Assembly: GCA_018267955.1 (NCBI GenBank)
Contig: JAFDXL010000009.1
Location: forward strand, 460,717 to 524,716
Length of the DNA stretch: 64,000 nucleotides
Direction: 5' to 3'
From: Bacteroidota bacterium
GTDB taxonomy: Bacteria > Bacteroidota > Bacteroidia > Chitinophagales > Chitinophagaceae
Numbering within the stretch: position 1 is the stretch's first letter; every line of letters begins with the position of its first letter. Of the stretch, positions 52,023 through 60,230 are shown one piece after another. Below the pieces are notes generated by a model, which searched no databases, was not told the DNA's origin, and saw only the letters and a list, made by a program, of their open reading frames with translations. The position numbers and the translations under genes were made by a program.

Positions 52023-52778
52023 ATGAAAAGGATATTTATACTCATGGCTGTAATGGCCACCATCGCTTCGTGCAAAAAGGATGAAACCACGAAGAACAAT
52101 ATTTTTAAAGGCCCGGAAGTTAGCTTCTGGCATGGCAAAGCATGGACATCGGTGAAACTCAACGATGATGGCAGCCCCGCGCTACTGATGCTGACGCTGA
52201 ATGATGATGTGCTTAACTCCGTTGGGGTGACGAACGATTCTGCATCTGCACATAGCCATGCAAACCAGGCCGATATACCGCTGCCTAAAGAAGCACCTGA
52301 GCCTTTTAAATTCATTATGCTCGACTGGAACCCGCATGGACATCCGCCGGTAAACATATATGACAAGCCACATTTTGATGTGCATTTTTACATGACCGCG
52401 GAATCAGAAGTGATGGGCTATACAGACACGGCAAAGATGGCCATTAACCCGGCGGCTGACTACCTGCCTGCCAAACACATCGGGGCAAACGCGATACCGA
52501 TGATGGGTAAGCACTGGATGGATGCAAGCTCTCCTGAATTGCACGGACAGCCTTTTACACAAACATTCCTTTACGGATCTTATAACGGCCAGGTGGTGTT
52601 TTACGAGCCCATGATGACACTTGATTTTTTGAAGAACACTTCAGACTTTCAGCGTGCGATACCGCAGCCTGCTAAATTTCAGCAAACAGGCTACTACCCC
52701 ACTACCATACGCATCAGCAAGCACGATGGTGTGACGGATATTATACTGGAAGGATTTAGCGCAAAGCAGGCATCGTAA
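52023..52778 (+). CDS. DUF5602/TTHB210-like lipoprotein
   Basis: A 251-residue lipoprotein with lipobox IASC (Cys17) after a short signal peptide. The body contains SAHSHANQADIPLP, WNPHGHPP and HFDVHFYM, a series of His pairs suggesting metal binding, and VVFYEPMMTLDFL near the C-terminus. This matches the DUF5602 type as I recall it; function is not known. It begins 36 bases after the hairpin cluster and is followed by a terminator. Confidence 0.7.
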   Translation: MKRIFILMAVMATIASCKKDETTKNNIFKGPEVSFWHGKAWTSVKLNDDGSPALLMLTLNDDVLNSVGVTNDSASAHSHANQADIPLPKEAPEPFKFIMLDWNPHGHPPVNIYDKPHFDVHFYMTAESEVMGYTDTAKMAINPAADYLPAKHIGANAIPMMGKHWMDASSPELHGQPFTQTFLYGSYNGQVVFYEPMMTLDFLKNTSDFQRAIPQPAKFQQTGYYPTTIRISKHDGVTDIILEGFSAKQAS

Positions 52779-52802
52779 TATAAAAAGAGAATCACTAAAA
52801 AA

Positions 52803-52834
52803 AATGCCCCGGTGAGTAGCCGGGGTATTTGCTT
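52803..52834 (+). terminator. Terminator after the DUF5602-like lipoprotein
   Basis: CCCCGG (52807-52812) pairs with CCGGGG (52820-52825) around a 7-base loop. The flanking A-rich and T-rich bases extend the stem by further pairs. It also marks the left edge of the AT-rich TIR island. Confidence 0.75.
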
Positions 52835-52873
52835 TTGGGCAACGACAGTTATGTGTTAGTGAGATGTATAAGA

Positions 52874-53302
52874 TCAAACAAGTTTGATAGTTTTCATAAG
52901 ATTTACCCAAATTTTTTCTTGTTCAGCTTCAGACATTTCAACAATAGTTTGTTCAGGGTTATTAATTGCCTGATAACAATTAATATCAGGATATTCACTA
53001 AATAAACATGGCTTTACAATAATTGATATTATCACGAGCCCTTTGAATTTGGCCATACTTAATAAAGGGGGCAATTCATTTTTTTGAATAAAATCAGAAT
53101 TAAAAAAGTCTGCGCTTATAAAAAGTAATCCAATATCAGCATTGTTTAGAGCACTTTCAATTTCATCTCTCCAAATCTGTCCAGCAACAATTTTACTATC
53201 GTCCCAAAAAATGAAATCATTCGAAAACGTAGAAATATGTCTTTTAAATTTCTCTACAACTTCTCTATCAGCATGACTATAACTTATAAATATATTTTTC
53301 AT
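52874..53302 (-). CDS. Stand-alone TIR-domain protein
   Basis: A 142-residue single TIR domain of the bacterial TIR_2 type. Box 1 is NIFISYSHADREVV. The loop WDDSKIVAGQIWRDEIESAL and IGLLFISADFFNSDFIQKNELPPLL follow. Glu76 in the QKNEL segment is at the position of the catalytic Glu of TIR NADases, though the usual neighbouring Trp is Phe here. Bacterial TIRs commonly cleave NAD or make cyclic ADP-ribose signals in defence. It follows the Roco-TIR gene after 5 bases, on the same strand, so it is almost certainly co-transcribed. A scaffold or adaptor role by TIR-TIR contact is the alternative. Confidence 0.85.
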   Translation of the reverse strand: MKNIFISYSHADREVVEKFKRHISTFSNDFIFWDDSKIVAGQIWRDEIESALNNADIGLLFISADFFNSDFIQKNELPPLLSMAKFKGLVIISIIVKPCLFSEYPDINCYQAINNPEQTIVEMSEAEQEKIWVNLMKTIKLV

Positions 53303-53307
53303 GATAG

Positions 53308-55707
53308 CTATTTATGTATCGCTTTATTTTTTTTAAAGTTATCAATGGCATATTTTATTTGATTTGTTGCATCAACTAAAGCCGAATCGACATTAACTCC
53401 ATCTATAAATAACGGTTTTGTTTTGTACAAGACAGGTTTAATATTTGCAACTGGAAGTCCTCTCCATATGCAGTCTCTAATAATTACAGGTATGAAGAGG
53501 CAAGAATCTGTGTCCATCCGATCTATTGCCTTTTGCATTTCCATTGTTGAGTGCCAATCAGACGATAAATAGTCTGAACTTATTAAAGCAATAATGATAT
53601 CTGATGTGTCAATTTTGTTTCGTACAAATTCTTTCCAATTTTCTCCGCTTGAGATATTTTCCACACTATCGACTGACATCCTAATCGTCCTTTCTAAAAC
53701 ACGGAAATGTTTTATAAATTCTTTAAAGTATTCAGAGTCATCATCTGTGAACGATATAAATACTTTTAAGCTCCCACTACTTGCTCCTCCGAGAATACTA
53801 TTTTGTAACGAAATAAGTTTAATCATTTTAAGACTATGTGCGCATCGATCTTCATAAATATTCTTACTAATGTAATTTCTTATTCTATCAAAGCTAAAGT
53901 AAAACGGCTCTTTATTTCCGTTGCAGTCTTCGCAATTGCATGGGATTAACTTTTGAATTCTCAAATTATGATAGGTCAAGTGTATTTTATCCATACAATC
54001 CATAATTATTCCTAATAATTCGGTCTTATAGGTGCCTGAAATTCGAATTCTAATTTCCCTTTTACCATATGTTTCAAGAACTTCAGCTCTACTTCCTTGT
54101 CTTTCTAAAATAACTCCTTCACGCCATACCAAATTTTGGTCAGTAATCAAATAATACATTCGAACTATAAATCGGGTTATAATACCTTTAGGCATAAATT
54201 CATAATCATACTTTAGAACTATATTATTATTACCATCCCACTTATAATTTGGCTTTGCTTTTCTCAACAATTGAGGAGCGATAAATGCATCGGAACCATC
54301 AATTTGATAACACAATTCAAATTTCATCATTAAAGTAGTAAGCTCGTCATGCATCTCCGCATATTTAGAGTCATCCCAAATATCCTTCAGATCCAATCTG
54401 GTAAAATATCCGTTCGACTCAATAACCTTGTCACTATCTAAAATTTTGTAGACTGCTTCCGTTGCCCAGTCTGGACGAAGTATAATCCATCTCTTCAAAA
54501 TCGGATTATCCTGAAAATGCAAAAAAACTCCCAAGTCATGTAAGTAACTGCTGAGAAAATACATCCTTACAATTTCAAGCATTCCATTTTTCTTGCAGAT
54601 AGAAAAATAATCAGCATCAGTAATATAGGGAACAGTTATTGCTTTCTCTTCCAAAGCTTTCCTAATCTCTACCCAAATACTAGGAAGTTCAGTACCTATA
54701 TGTGGCAGTTGATATATTTGATGCTCAATCTCTCTTTTGAGACGAGTTAACATTTTGGAATCTGTACCTAAATTGAAAGAAAAATTAGAAATGAGGTTTG
54801 AGAATCTTTCCTTCATCCCACTAATATTTATGTCTTTTTTACGGTCTTGCTTCTCATTTTGTACTATAATAGTTGGGCTGCGATTACTAAGTAGCTCTAT
54901 TGTTTGAAGCCAATAATTAAAGTCAGTATTTTCCTCTCGATTATCCGATAATAATACATAAAGAGAGCGTTTCGTCAAAAAAAACTGGTGTGTCGCATGA
55001 TAAATTTCTTGTCCCCCAAAGTCCCAAATATTAATTCGAAATTGATTCCCATCTATGGTCTTAAAATTGTAAGGCTGGATTTCTATACCCTTCGTTGAAA
55101 TTTCTTCTGGATTAAGCACATAGTTACTATCAAGCATTTTATGCATTAGGGTAGTTTTTCCGGCACCAGGTTCCCCAACAATGAGTAGTTTGGCCTCATA
55201 TAAATTTTCCGTACCAAGGGCTCTTTCATTAAAATAGTTTTTTATGGTTTCATTACCACGAAAATATACTTCAATTGGGGGATCGATAACTGGGTTATTT
55301 TCAATAGCCACATCTGCGATCTCGAAAAACCACGATGGTATACGTTCTATATTGTTATTAGAAACTGATACAAATTTTAAAGACTTGATATCTTTTAATA
55401 CAATTGGAATAGTTTTTAAATTATTATCTCTCAAATTGATCATCTCCAGACACTGAAATCTCAGAAATGATTTTGGTAGTTCTGCAAGTCTATTATTTCT
55501 AACGTCTAAAAATTTGAGATTTTTAAACTCCAGCAACCAATCTGGCAAATTCACAAGCTGATTATAGCTAATATTAAGTCTGCTGATATTTTTCAATTCC
55601 AGCAGTTCAACCGGCAATTCACCTAAACTCTGGCTACTTAAGTCTATTGTTTGACTTTTGCTTTTTATAGCTTTTCGAATAATTTGTCGAGCCTCAGTTA
55701 AACTCAT
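53308..55707 (-). CDS. Roco protein: LRR - Roc GTPase - COR - TIR
   Basis: A 799-residue multidomain protein. Leucine-rich repeats span about residues 18-150. The Roc GTPase (about 170-340) has P-loop GEPGAGKTT (178-186), switch motif DFGGQE (229-234) and QNEKQD in the NKxD position (284-288). The COR dimerisation domain runs from about 350 to 640 and contains a Cys motif PCNCEDC (C590, C592, C595). A C-terminal TIR domain begins LKVFISFTDDD (648), with candidate catalytic Glu723 in STMEMQ. This is the build of a nucleotide-switched sensor with a TIR effector. Its base composition is more AT-rich than that of its neighbours. It is the first gene of a two-gene unit. Confidence 0.9.
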   Translation of the reverse strand: MSLTEARQIIRKAIKSKSQTIDLSSQSLGELPVELLELKNISRLNISYNQLVNLPDWLLEFKNLKFLDVRNNRLAELPKSFLRFQCLEMINLRDNNLKTIPIVLKDIKSLKFVSVSNNNIERIPSWFFEIADVAIENNPVIDPPIEVYFRGNETIKNYFNERALGTENLYEAKLLIVGEPGAGKTTLMHKMLDSNYVLNPEEISTKGIEIQPYNFKTIDGNQFRINIWDFGGQEIYHATHQFFLTKRSLYVLLSDNREENTDFNYWLQTIELLSNRSPTIIVQNEKQDRKKDINISGMKERFSNLISNFSFNLGTDSKMLTRLKREIEHQIYQLPHIGTELPSIWVEIRKALEEKAITVPYITDADYFSICKKNGMLEIVRMYFLSSYLHDLGVFLHFQDNPILKRWIILRPDWATEAVYKILDSDKVIESNGYFTRLDLKDIWDDSKYAEMHDELTTLMMKFELCYQIDGSDAFIAPQLLRKAKPNYKWDGNNNIVLKYDYEFMPKGIITRFIVRMYYLITDQNLVWREGVILERQGSRAEVLETYGKREIRIRISGTYKTELLGIIMDCMDKIHLTYHNLRIQKLIPCNCEDCNGNKEPFYFSFDRIRNYISKNIYEDRCAHSLKMIKLISLQNSILGGASSGSLKVFISFTDDDSEYFKEFIKHFRVLERTIRMSVDSVENISSGENWKEFVRNKIDTSDIIIALISSDYLSSDWHSTMEMQKAIDRMDTDSCLFIPVIIRDCIWRGLPVANIKPVLYKTKPLFIDGVNVDSALVDATNQIKYAIDNFKKNKAIHK

Positions 55708-55895
55708 GATTATAATCTTTATCTGAAATTAGCAAGATTTCTATATGGAAATGGGAATATTTAATAACCATGATAACGATTTATAAACTTTCTGGAAGAA
55801 AATGATAAGGCAGTTAGAGAATAATAGGAATCAATTTTTATCAATATATTTTTAGATATTATAATACTCCAATTTTTTCAACCTAAATATAATTA

Positions 55896-57035
55896 CTAAG
55901 ACCTGCAGCCACCATAGCCTGTGCCGGCTAACATGCCGTGTTCTTTGAGGAAATGATATTTTGCTATATCGGTTTCTATTGGTGCAATGAAAAACTTTGC
56001 TCTTATCTTATTGAGTTCCTCGCGGGAAATACTGCCGGGCTGGTTAATCATATATTCTACATTCGTACCAACATTAAAAAACTTCTCTCCGTGTATACCC
56101 GGTTTAGGAGGGTATCCAATAAAACCCTGGTCGTATAAAAACGCTACGTCTTTGGGGTGCACGTTGCCGGCCTTGATCTGCTGCATGAAAAACTCGTCTG
56201 AATAGATCAGGTAACGCCTTTTATCGTACCGGCTATACTTATGTTCCCCATCATCATCCAAACAACTTACATAATGGACTACTATAGGGAAGTATAAACC
56301 GGAAGAGAAGCAATACTCATCAAATTTGAATTGTGTAGGCGCTGCATAAAACCTTTTATCATCTTTGTTCCTATAATAATAGTCTATCGCGTCAAAGCCA
56401 TCTACATGCAGCTCGCACATGATATCATCCTGGTCCAGCCCGATCATTTTATCAGAAGGAAATCCTTTCTGATCTATTATCTTCTTTACTTCTGACAAAG
56501 TATGTGTTATCAGTGGTTTATACCTTAATGTGTATTCGGGGGTAGATTCGCCGGGATGATGATTTTTTGATAATTGATCGTAAGCATAGAGGCAGAGCAT
56601 TTTCTTTAAAGTAACTGTATCGATACGCTTCAGGTAATGTGCCCTGTTTGCCTCGTACAGCTTCCCTATCCTATCTATATTCTTAGTGTATAGCGGATGG
56701 TTTCGAACATACCGCATCGCATGTAATTCAAAATGCCGGGGCATTAAACCATTTTGAAAAGCTTTTGTAACAACGGTTAAAAATACCTGCTCATTATTAT
56801 CGTACAAGGCGAGTTGCATAGCTATGATACAATCGCCCATAAATACGAAATCGTATTTTTTGAAGACATCTACATAACCCTGCAGGCCCTGGTGTATATG
56901 GCCTTTAACGAATATTTCCTCTTCGGTATGATTGATGGATAAATGATATTGAGTATAGTCTTGTGCGGAAGACAGTTTACTATGGGCGCAAAAAAGAAAA
57001 ACCAGGAGCGCAATTTTCCGGATGGTATTATACAT
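55896..57035 (-). CDS. Exported protein of unknown function
   Basis: A 379-residue protein with a signal peptide (about 1-24, ending KLSSAQ). The mature part is mixed alpha/beta with scattered conserved-looking pieces such as YDKRRYLIYSDEFFMQQI, VAFLYDQGFIGYPPKPG and a Gly/Cys-rich C-terminus (GTGYGGCRS). I do not recognise the family. Helical segments around 60-150 resemble TPR-like packing but no repeat is clear. It begins a block of small genes of normal base composition to the right of the TIR island. Confidence 0.65.
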   Translation of the reverse strand: MYNTIRKIALLVFLFCAHSKLSSAQDYTQYHLSINHTEEEIFVKGHIHQGLQGYVDVFKKYDFVFMGDCIIAMQLALYDNNEQVFLTVVTKAFQNGLMPRHFELHAMRYVRNHPLYTKNIDRIGKLYEANRAHYLKRIDTVTLKKMLCLYAYDQLSKNHHPGESTPEYTLRYKPLITHTLSEVKKIIDQKGFPSDKMIGLDQDDIMCELHVDGFDAIDYYYRNKDDKRFYAAPTQFKFDEYCFSSGLYFPIVVHYVSCLDDDGEHKYSRYDKRRYLIYSDEFFMQQIKAGNVHPKDVAFLYDQGFIGYPPKPGIHGEKFFNVGTNVEYMINQPGSISREELNKIRAKFFIAPIETDIAKYHFLKEHGMLAGTGYGGCRS

Positions 57036-57128
57036 AGTGATGTTATTGAATTGGCAGATGCAGGCATTGCCTTACACTCCCTAATTTAATAAATCTTCTT
57101 TATGCAAAGTACCACTCTTCCAAAAACA

Positions 57129-57395
57129 CTACTCCCCCTTATGATGCTGCCATTTTTCGTAGCCTTCGATGATCTGTACAAGAGATGACTCTATAGCGCG
57201 GGCTTCTTCGGGTGCATCGTCTTCTATAGTAAACAGTTCGCTGCCCTCTTCTTTTACCATATAAAATGGGGAGAGCCCTTCTATGGTTATCTTCCAGCTA
57301 CGGTTTTGCAGCAGGTCGGTATTTTGTGGTTCCAGTTCTATATTGTACACCGCGCCATCGATATCTATAGAGGCGCCGAATATGTTGTTTTCCAT
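57129..57395 (-). CDS. Small acidic protein, unknown
   Basis: An 88-residue acidic protein with no signal peptide or membrane helix. The strand pattern IFGASIDIDGAVYNIELEP, then WKITIEGLSPFYMVKEEG and a C-terminal helix (ARAIESSLVQIIEGYEKW) suggests a compact alpha/beta fold. No family recognised. It is divergent from the DUF3606 gene, with 75 bases between starts. Confidence 0.55.
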   Translation of the reverse strand: MENNIFGASIDIDGAVYNIELEPQNTDLLQNRSWKITIEGLSPFYMVKEEGSELFTIEDDAPEEARAIESSLVQIIEGYEKWQHHKGE

Positions 57396-57470
57396 ACTCG
57401 TTAACTATAAAAAGTTATGCCCCCGAAGCTTGGCACAGATTTTTATACTATTCCTAAAAAACACAGCGCT

Positions 57471-57656
57471 ATGGATAACAAAGAACTAAAAGGCAGGCAA
57501 GACCGCGAACGGGTTTCGGGCAGTGAAGATTATGAACTGCAATACCTGGCGGAGCAAACCAACAGCACGCCCGAAGAAGTACAAAAAGCCATTGCCGAAG
57601 TAGGCACCCGCAGGGAAGATGTGGTAAACTACCTGAGCAAGCATAAAGACCAGTAA
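57471..57656 (+). CDS. DUF3606-domain protein
   Basis: A 61-residue protein matching the small DUF3606 family: a charged N-terminus (DNKELKGRQDRERVSGSEDYE), then LQYLAEQTNSTPEEVQKAIAEVG and DVVNYL. Related proteins are small and helical, usually of unknown role, often near stress genes. ATG 57471 is preferred; an ATG at 57417 adds 18 residues without similarity. Confidence 0.8.
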   Translation: MDNKELKGRQDRERVSGSEDYELQYLAEQTNSTPEEVQKAIAEVGTRREDVVNYLSKHKDQ

Positions 57657-57672
57657 AGAGCCTAATAAAGGG

Positions 57673-57751
57673 AGAGTAAGCAGAATGTAGGCCTGAACGC
57701 ATGAGCGATCATTGCAGGTAAGGATCTTATGTTCTGCTTCTCTATTTTATT
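57673..57751. terminator. Long-loop hairpin between convergent genes
   Basis: AGAG-t-AAGCAGAA (57673-57685) pairs with TTCTGCTTCTCT (57732-57743) with one bulged base, closing a 46-base loop. ATTTTATT follows on the plus strand. It may terminate the DUF3606 transcript or be a small structured RNA. Confidence 0.4.
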
Positions 57752-58131
57752 GCACTTATCTGTTTTCTTCGCCTGTTATCGAGCGGAATACTAATGCCCC
57801 TGCTATTGAGATAATGCCCTGCACGTCCTGCATGCACGCCGGCAGCGATAAATGACAAAGTACCTAACATCACCGCGGTAAGGCCTGCATATACATACAT
57901 ATTCCCACTGATCTTGCCACTACCACCTGCGGGATCTTTAACATGATTCTGATTAGTAATAGCACCAAGGCCAATTAGAAATATACCCCCGGCTTGCATT
58001 ACAATACCAGTAGTGGCAAAGCCCGAGAAATGCTCTAATTCCTTGCCCGCCTGCCGGAACCTGTATTGCATCGTATCACTCTGTGCCTTTACAGTAAGGG
58101 GGAGTAAAAGTAGGATCAATAGTCTTTTCAT
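57742..58131 (-). CDS. Small membrane protein, unknown
   Basis: A 129-residue protein with a signal peptide (ending TVKAQ) and two hydrophobic helices, FATTGIVMQAGGIFLIGLGAI (about 37-58) and YVYAGLTAVMLGTLSFIAAGV (about 79-99). The C-terminus is basic (NRRRKQ). No family recognised; likely an inner-membrane protein with an N-terminal periplasmic segment. Confidence 0.6.
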   Translation of the reverse strand: MKRLLILLLLPLTVKAQSDTMQYRFRQAGKELEHFSGFATTGIVMQAGGIFLIGLGAITNQNHVKDPAGGSGKISGNMYVYAGLTAVMLGTLSFIAAGVHAGRAGHYLNSRGISIPLDNRRRKQISAIK

Positions 58132-58297
58132 AGCGTGTATTTAATGAACTGAAATTAATAAACGCAGACTTTCATAAAATCATTCAAGCGTCATATTTCC
58201 GAACGATGATGTGTGCGACGCAACGGACGATGATGGGTAGATGAACGCCTGCTGCAAAAGAATCACTAACTTCATAACAGCATACACACATATTTAC

Positions 58298-58780
58298 ATG
58301 AAGAAACTGGCAGCCATACTAGCGGTGATAGGGATATTAACTTCCTGCAATAGCGGGCAGAATGCCGAAGTACAAAGACTGCAGGCGCAGGTGGATAGCC
58401 TGCGGGATAATGGCTACAGGCCGGGGCTGGGCGAGTTTATGATGGGCATACAGGTGCACCATGCCAAGCTATGGTTTGCCGGAGAGGCACAAAACTGGGA
58501 GCTTGCTAATTTTGAAATGGCAGAGATAAAGGAAACGATGGACGGGATAAAGCAATACTGCGCAGACAGGCCGGAAGTGAAACTGCTGAAGCTAATAGAC
58601 CCCGCAATGGATAGTGTGAATGCCGCCATCACGCAGAAGAATGAACAACAATTTAAAAGTAGCTACCTGCTGCTGACGACTACCTGCAATGATTGCCACC
58701 ATGCTACGCAGCACGCCTTTAACGTAATAAAGGTGCCGGATACCCCACCCTATAGCAACCAGGTGTTTACAACCCAATGA
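58298..58780 (+). CDS. Heme-binding lipoprotein with CxxCH
   Basis: A 160-residue lipoprotein with lipobox LTSC (Cys17) and a predicted coiled coil (AEVQRLQAQVDSLRDNG). Near the C-terminus TTTCNDCHHATQ is a heme c attachment motif. HHAKLWFAGEAQNWELANFEMAEI and the four-helix spacing suggest a cytochrome c-prime-like bundle. It is probably periplasmic and lipid anchored. ATG 58298 begins the signal; the ORF opens earlier at 58241 without signal-like residues. Confidence 0.7.
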   Translation: MKKLAAILAVIGILTSCNSGQNAEVQRLQAQVDSLRDNGYRPGLGEFMMGIQVHHAKLWFAGEAQNWELANFEMAEIKETMDGIKQYCADRPEVKLLKLIDPAMDSVNAAITQKNEQQFKSSYLLLTTTCNDCHHATQHAFNVIKVPDTPPYSNQVFTTQ

Positions 58781-58805
58781 GTGATATAATAAAGTGTATA
58801 GACGA

Positions 58806-59306
58806 CTACTGCGCTTCTTCTTTTTTGATAGTAGTGATAGACCCATTTCGTTCCATATAGATGCGGTCGATCTTAGTAAGATCATCGGTTAATGCAGCGC
58901 CACGTACACCCTGCATGATATCTTCGTGGCATACCAATGCCTTACCCATGTTAGCTGGTATGAATTCCCCTTTATCGTAAAGCAACATTTTATTGCCTTC
59001 AATAATACGAGCCAGGCGCGGACTGTGCGCTATCATCCACCCTACCAGCCGGTGCAGCAGCACAATACAAAGACAGGACACCACTACCGGCACGAATGGG
59101 GAAACACCTACCACTGCACGGCTGAGCACCGCGCCTAGTAGTATGACAATAATATTATCAAAAGACGTACGTGCACCAAAAGAACGACGGCCCGATATAC
59201 GAATAAGTATGAATGCGATGATAAATACAACAATTGCCCTGTCGCACATTTGCAGTGTAGTAAGGTCCTTTCCTTCGCCAAACAGTTTCATGAGTATATC
59301 GTCCAT
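58806..59306 (-). CDS. DUF421/YetF-family membrane protein
   Basis: A 166-residue protein with three N-terminal helices (about 20-95) and a soluble C-terminal domain (LARIIEGNKMLLYDKGEFIPANM and IDRIYMERNGSIT). This is the DUF421 layout. Function is poorly known. The ORF runs back to a TTG at 59393 directly after the Nudix stop, but MDDILMK at 59306 is the better start. It is downstream of the Nudix gene by 87 bases. Confidence 0.82.
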   Translation of the reverse strand: MDDILMKLFGEGKDLTTLQMCDRAIVVFIIAFILIRISGRRSFGARTSFDNIIVILLGAVLSRAVVGVSPFVPVVVSCLCIVLLHRLVGWMIAHSPRLARIIEGNKMLLYDKGEFIPANMGKALVCHEDIMQGVRGAALTDDLTKIDRIYMERNGSITTIKKEEAQ

Positions 59307-59393
59307 CGCCATTATCATTAAATAGTGAAATAAACTAAACAATCGAAAAAACTGTACCAATGCAGAAGATAGCGGACGGTAACGCTGTAGCAA

Positions 59394-59855
59394 TCAAACA
59401 CTTAAAACAGCGGAAAGCTCCGTAAGGAAAGCAGCCTGGGAAGCATTGATCTTTTCAAGAGCTGTATCTAAAGGGAACCAGGCACCTTTATCTATTTCGG
59501 GCACATCTATAAACTTACCGGAACGTGGCGGCCACTCCAGCGGAAACGTATTGCTGACTATCTGATCCGGATCAATATCGCCCTGCAATGCCCAGGCAAA
59601 GATGAGCTTGCCTGAACGGGCTTTGATAGGTTTCAGTTCTAAAAAGTCGCCCGAGATCTGTTGGCCCGTTTCTTCGAAGAATTCTCTGATAGCAGCTTTC
59701 AATGGATCTTCGCCCTCGGCGAACTCACCTTTAGGTATAGACCATGCACCGTCATCTTTGTTCTTCCAAAACGGGCCGCCGGGATGTACCAGAAATACCT
59801 GCAGGCCTTCCCTGCCTTGCTTGTATAATAATATCCCTGCGCTGGTCTTTCTCAT
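59394..59855 (-). CDS. Nudix hydrolase
   Basis: A 153-residue hydrolase acting on a nucleoside-diphosphate-linked compound. The Nudix box is complete: GEFAEGEDPLKAAIREFFEETGQ (G-x5-E-x7-REFFEETGQ). The N-terminal KTSAGILLYK and ARSGKLIFAWAL are typical strands. The FWKNKDDGAWSIPKGEF segment resembles the house-cleaning NUDIX/Ap4A group. Substrate unknown. Confidence 0.9.
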   Translation of the reverse strand: MRKTSAGILLYKQGREGLQVFLVHPGGPFWKNKDDGAWSIPKGEFAEGEDPLKAAIREFFEETGQQISGDFLELKPIKARSGKLIFAWALQGDIDPDQIVSNTFPLEWPPRSGKFIDVPEIDKGAWFPLDTALEKINASQAAFLTELSAVLSV

Positions 59856-59884
59856 CCTGATGAATCGTTATGCTAATATATACA

Positions 59885-60130
59885 TTAAGCTACATCATCC
59901 ATCAGGCGGACGTTGCCCTGGTATTGTAAACCATTTTTCAGTCCGACCGGGGTAGTGCTGATATTGAGGATCACCTCGTCCCTATGCTCCAACTCGGTAA
60001 GTAAAGAGATGAGCGAAGTTATAGGCACGTTAAGCGCTGAGGCCAAAGTATGGATGTCTATATCAACATCTTTTTGCCGGGAACGCAGATCCTTCAAATA
60101 ATTTAATACTGTAGTGGAGTTAACATTCAT
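59885..60130 (-). CDS. Small winged-helix-like protein, unknown
   Basis: An 81-residue protein. VLNYLKDLRSRQKDVDIDIHTLASALNVPITSLISLLTELEHRDEVILNISTTP has the helix pattern of a small winged-helix DNA-binding domain. No signal or membrane segment. The first in-frame Met is at 60142; ATG 60130 is used because it begins the predicted fold. It diverges from the PLD gene. Confidence 0.55.
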   Translation of the reverse strand: MNVNSTTVLNYLKDLRSRQKDVDIDIHTLASALNVPITSLISLLTELEHRDEVILNISTTPVGLKNGLQYQGNVRLMDDVA

Positions 60131-60230
60131 TACAAAAAACAAACACCAAATCTATGCCACGATATACTGCCGGTGGCATCATGTGTGCTTATCATTATTA
60201 ATAACGAATGATTTATTAATTTGTAGCATC

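Noticed and set aside
52874-55707. Toxin-antitoxin or phage origin of the TIR island
   Set aside because: No toxin, antitoxin, integrase or phage gene is present; only the domain content and base composition support an accessory origin.
58806-59393. DUF421 start at TTG 59393 immediately after the Nudix stop
   Set aside because: The added N-terminal residues do not resemble the family; MDDILMK at 59306 starts a typical DUF421 protein.
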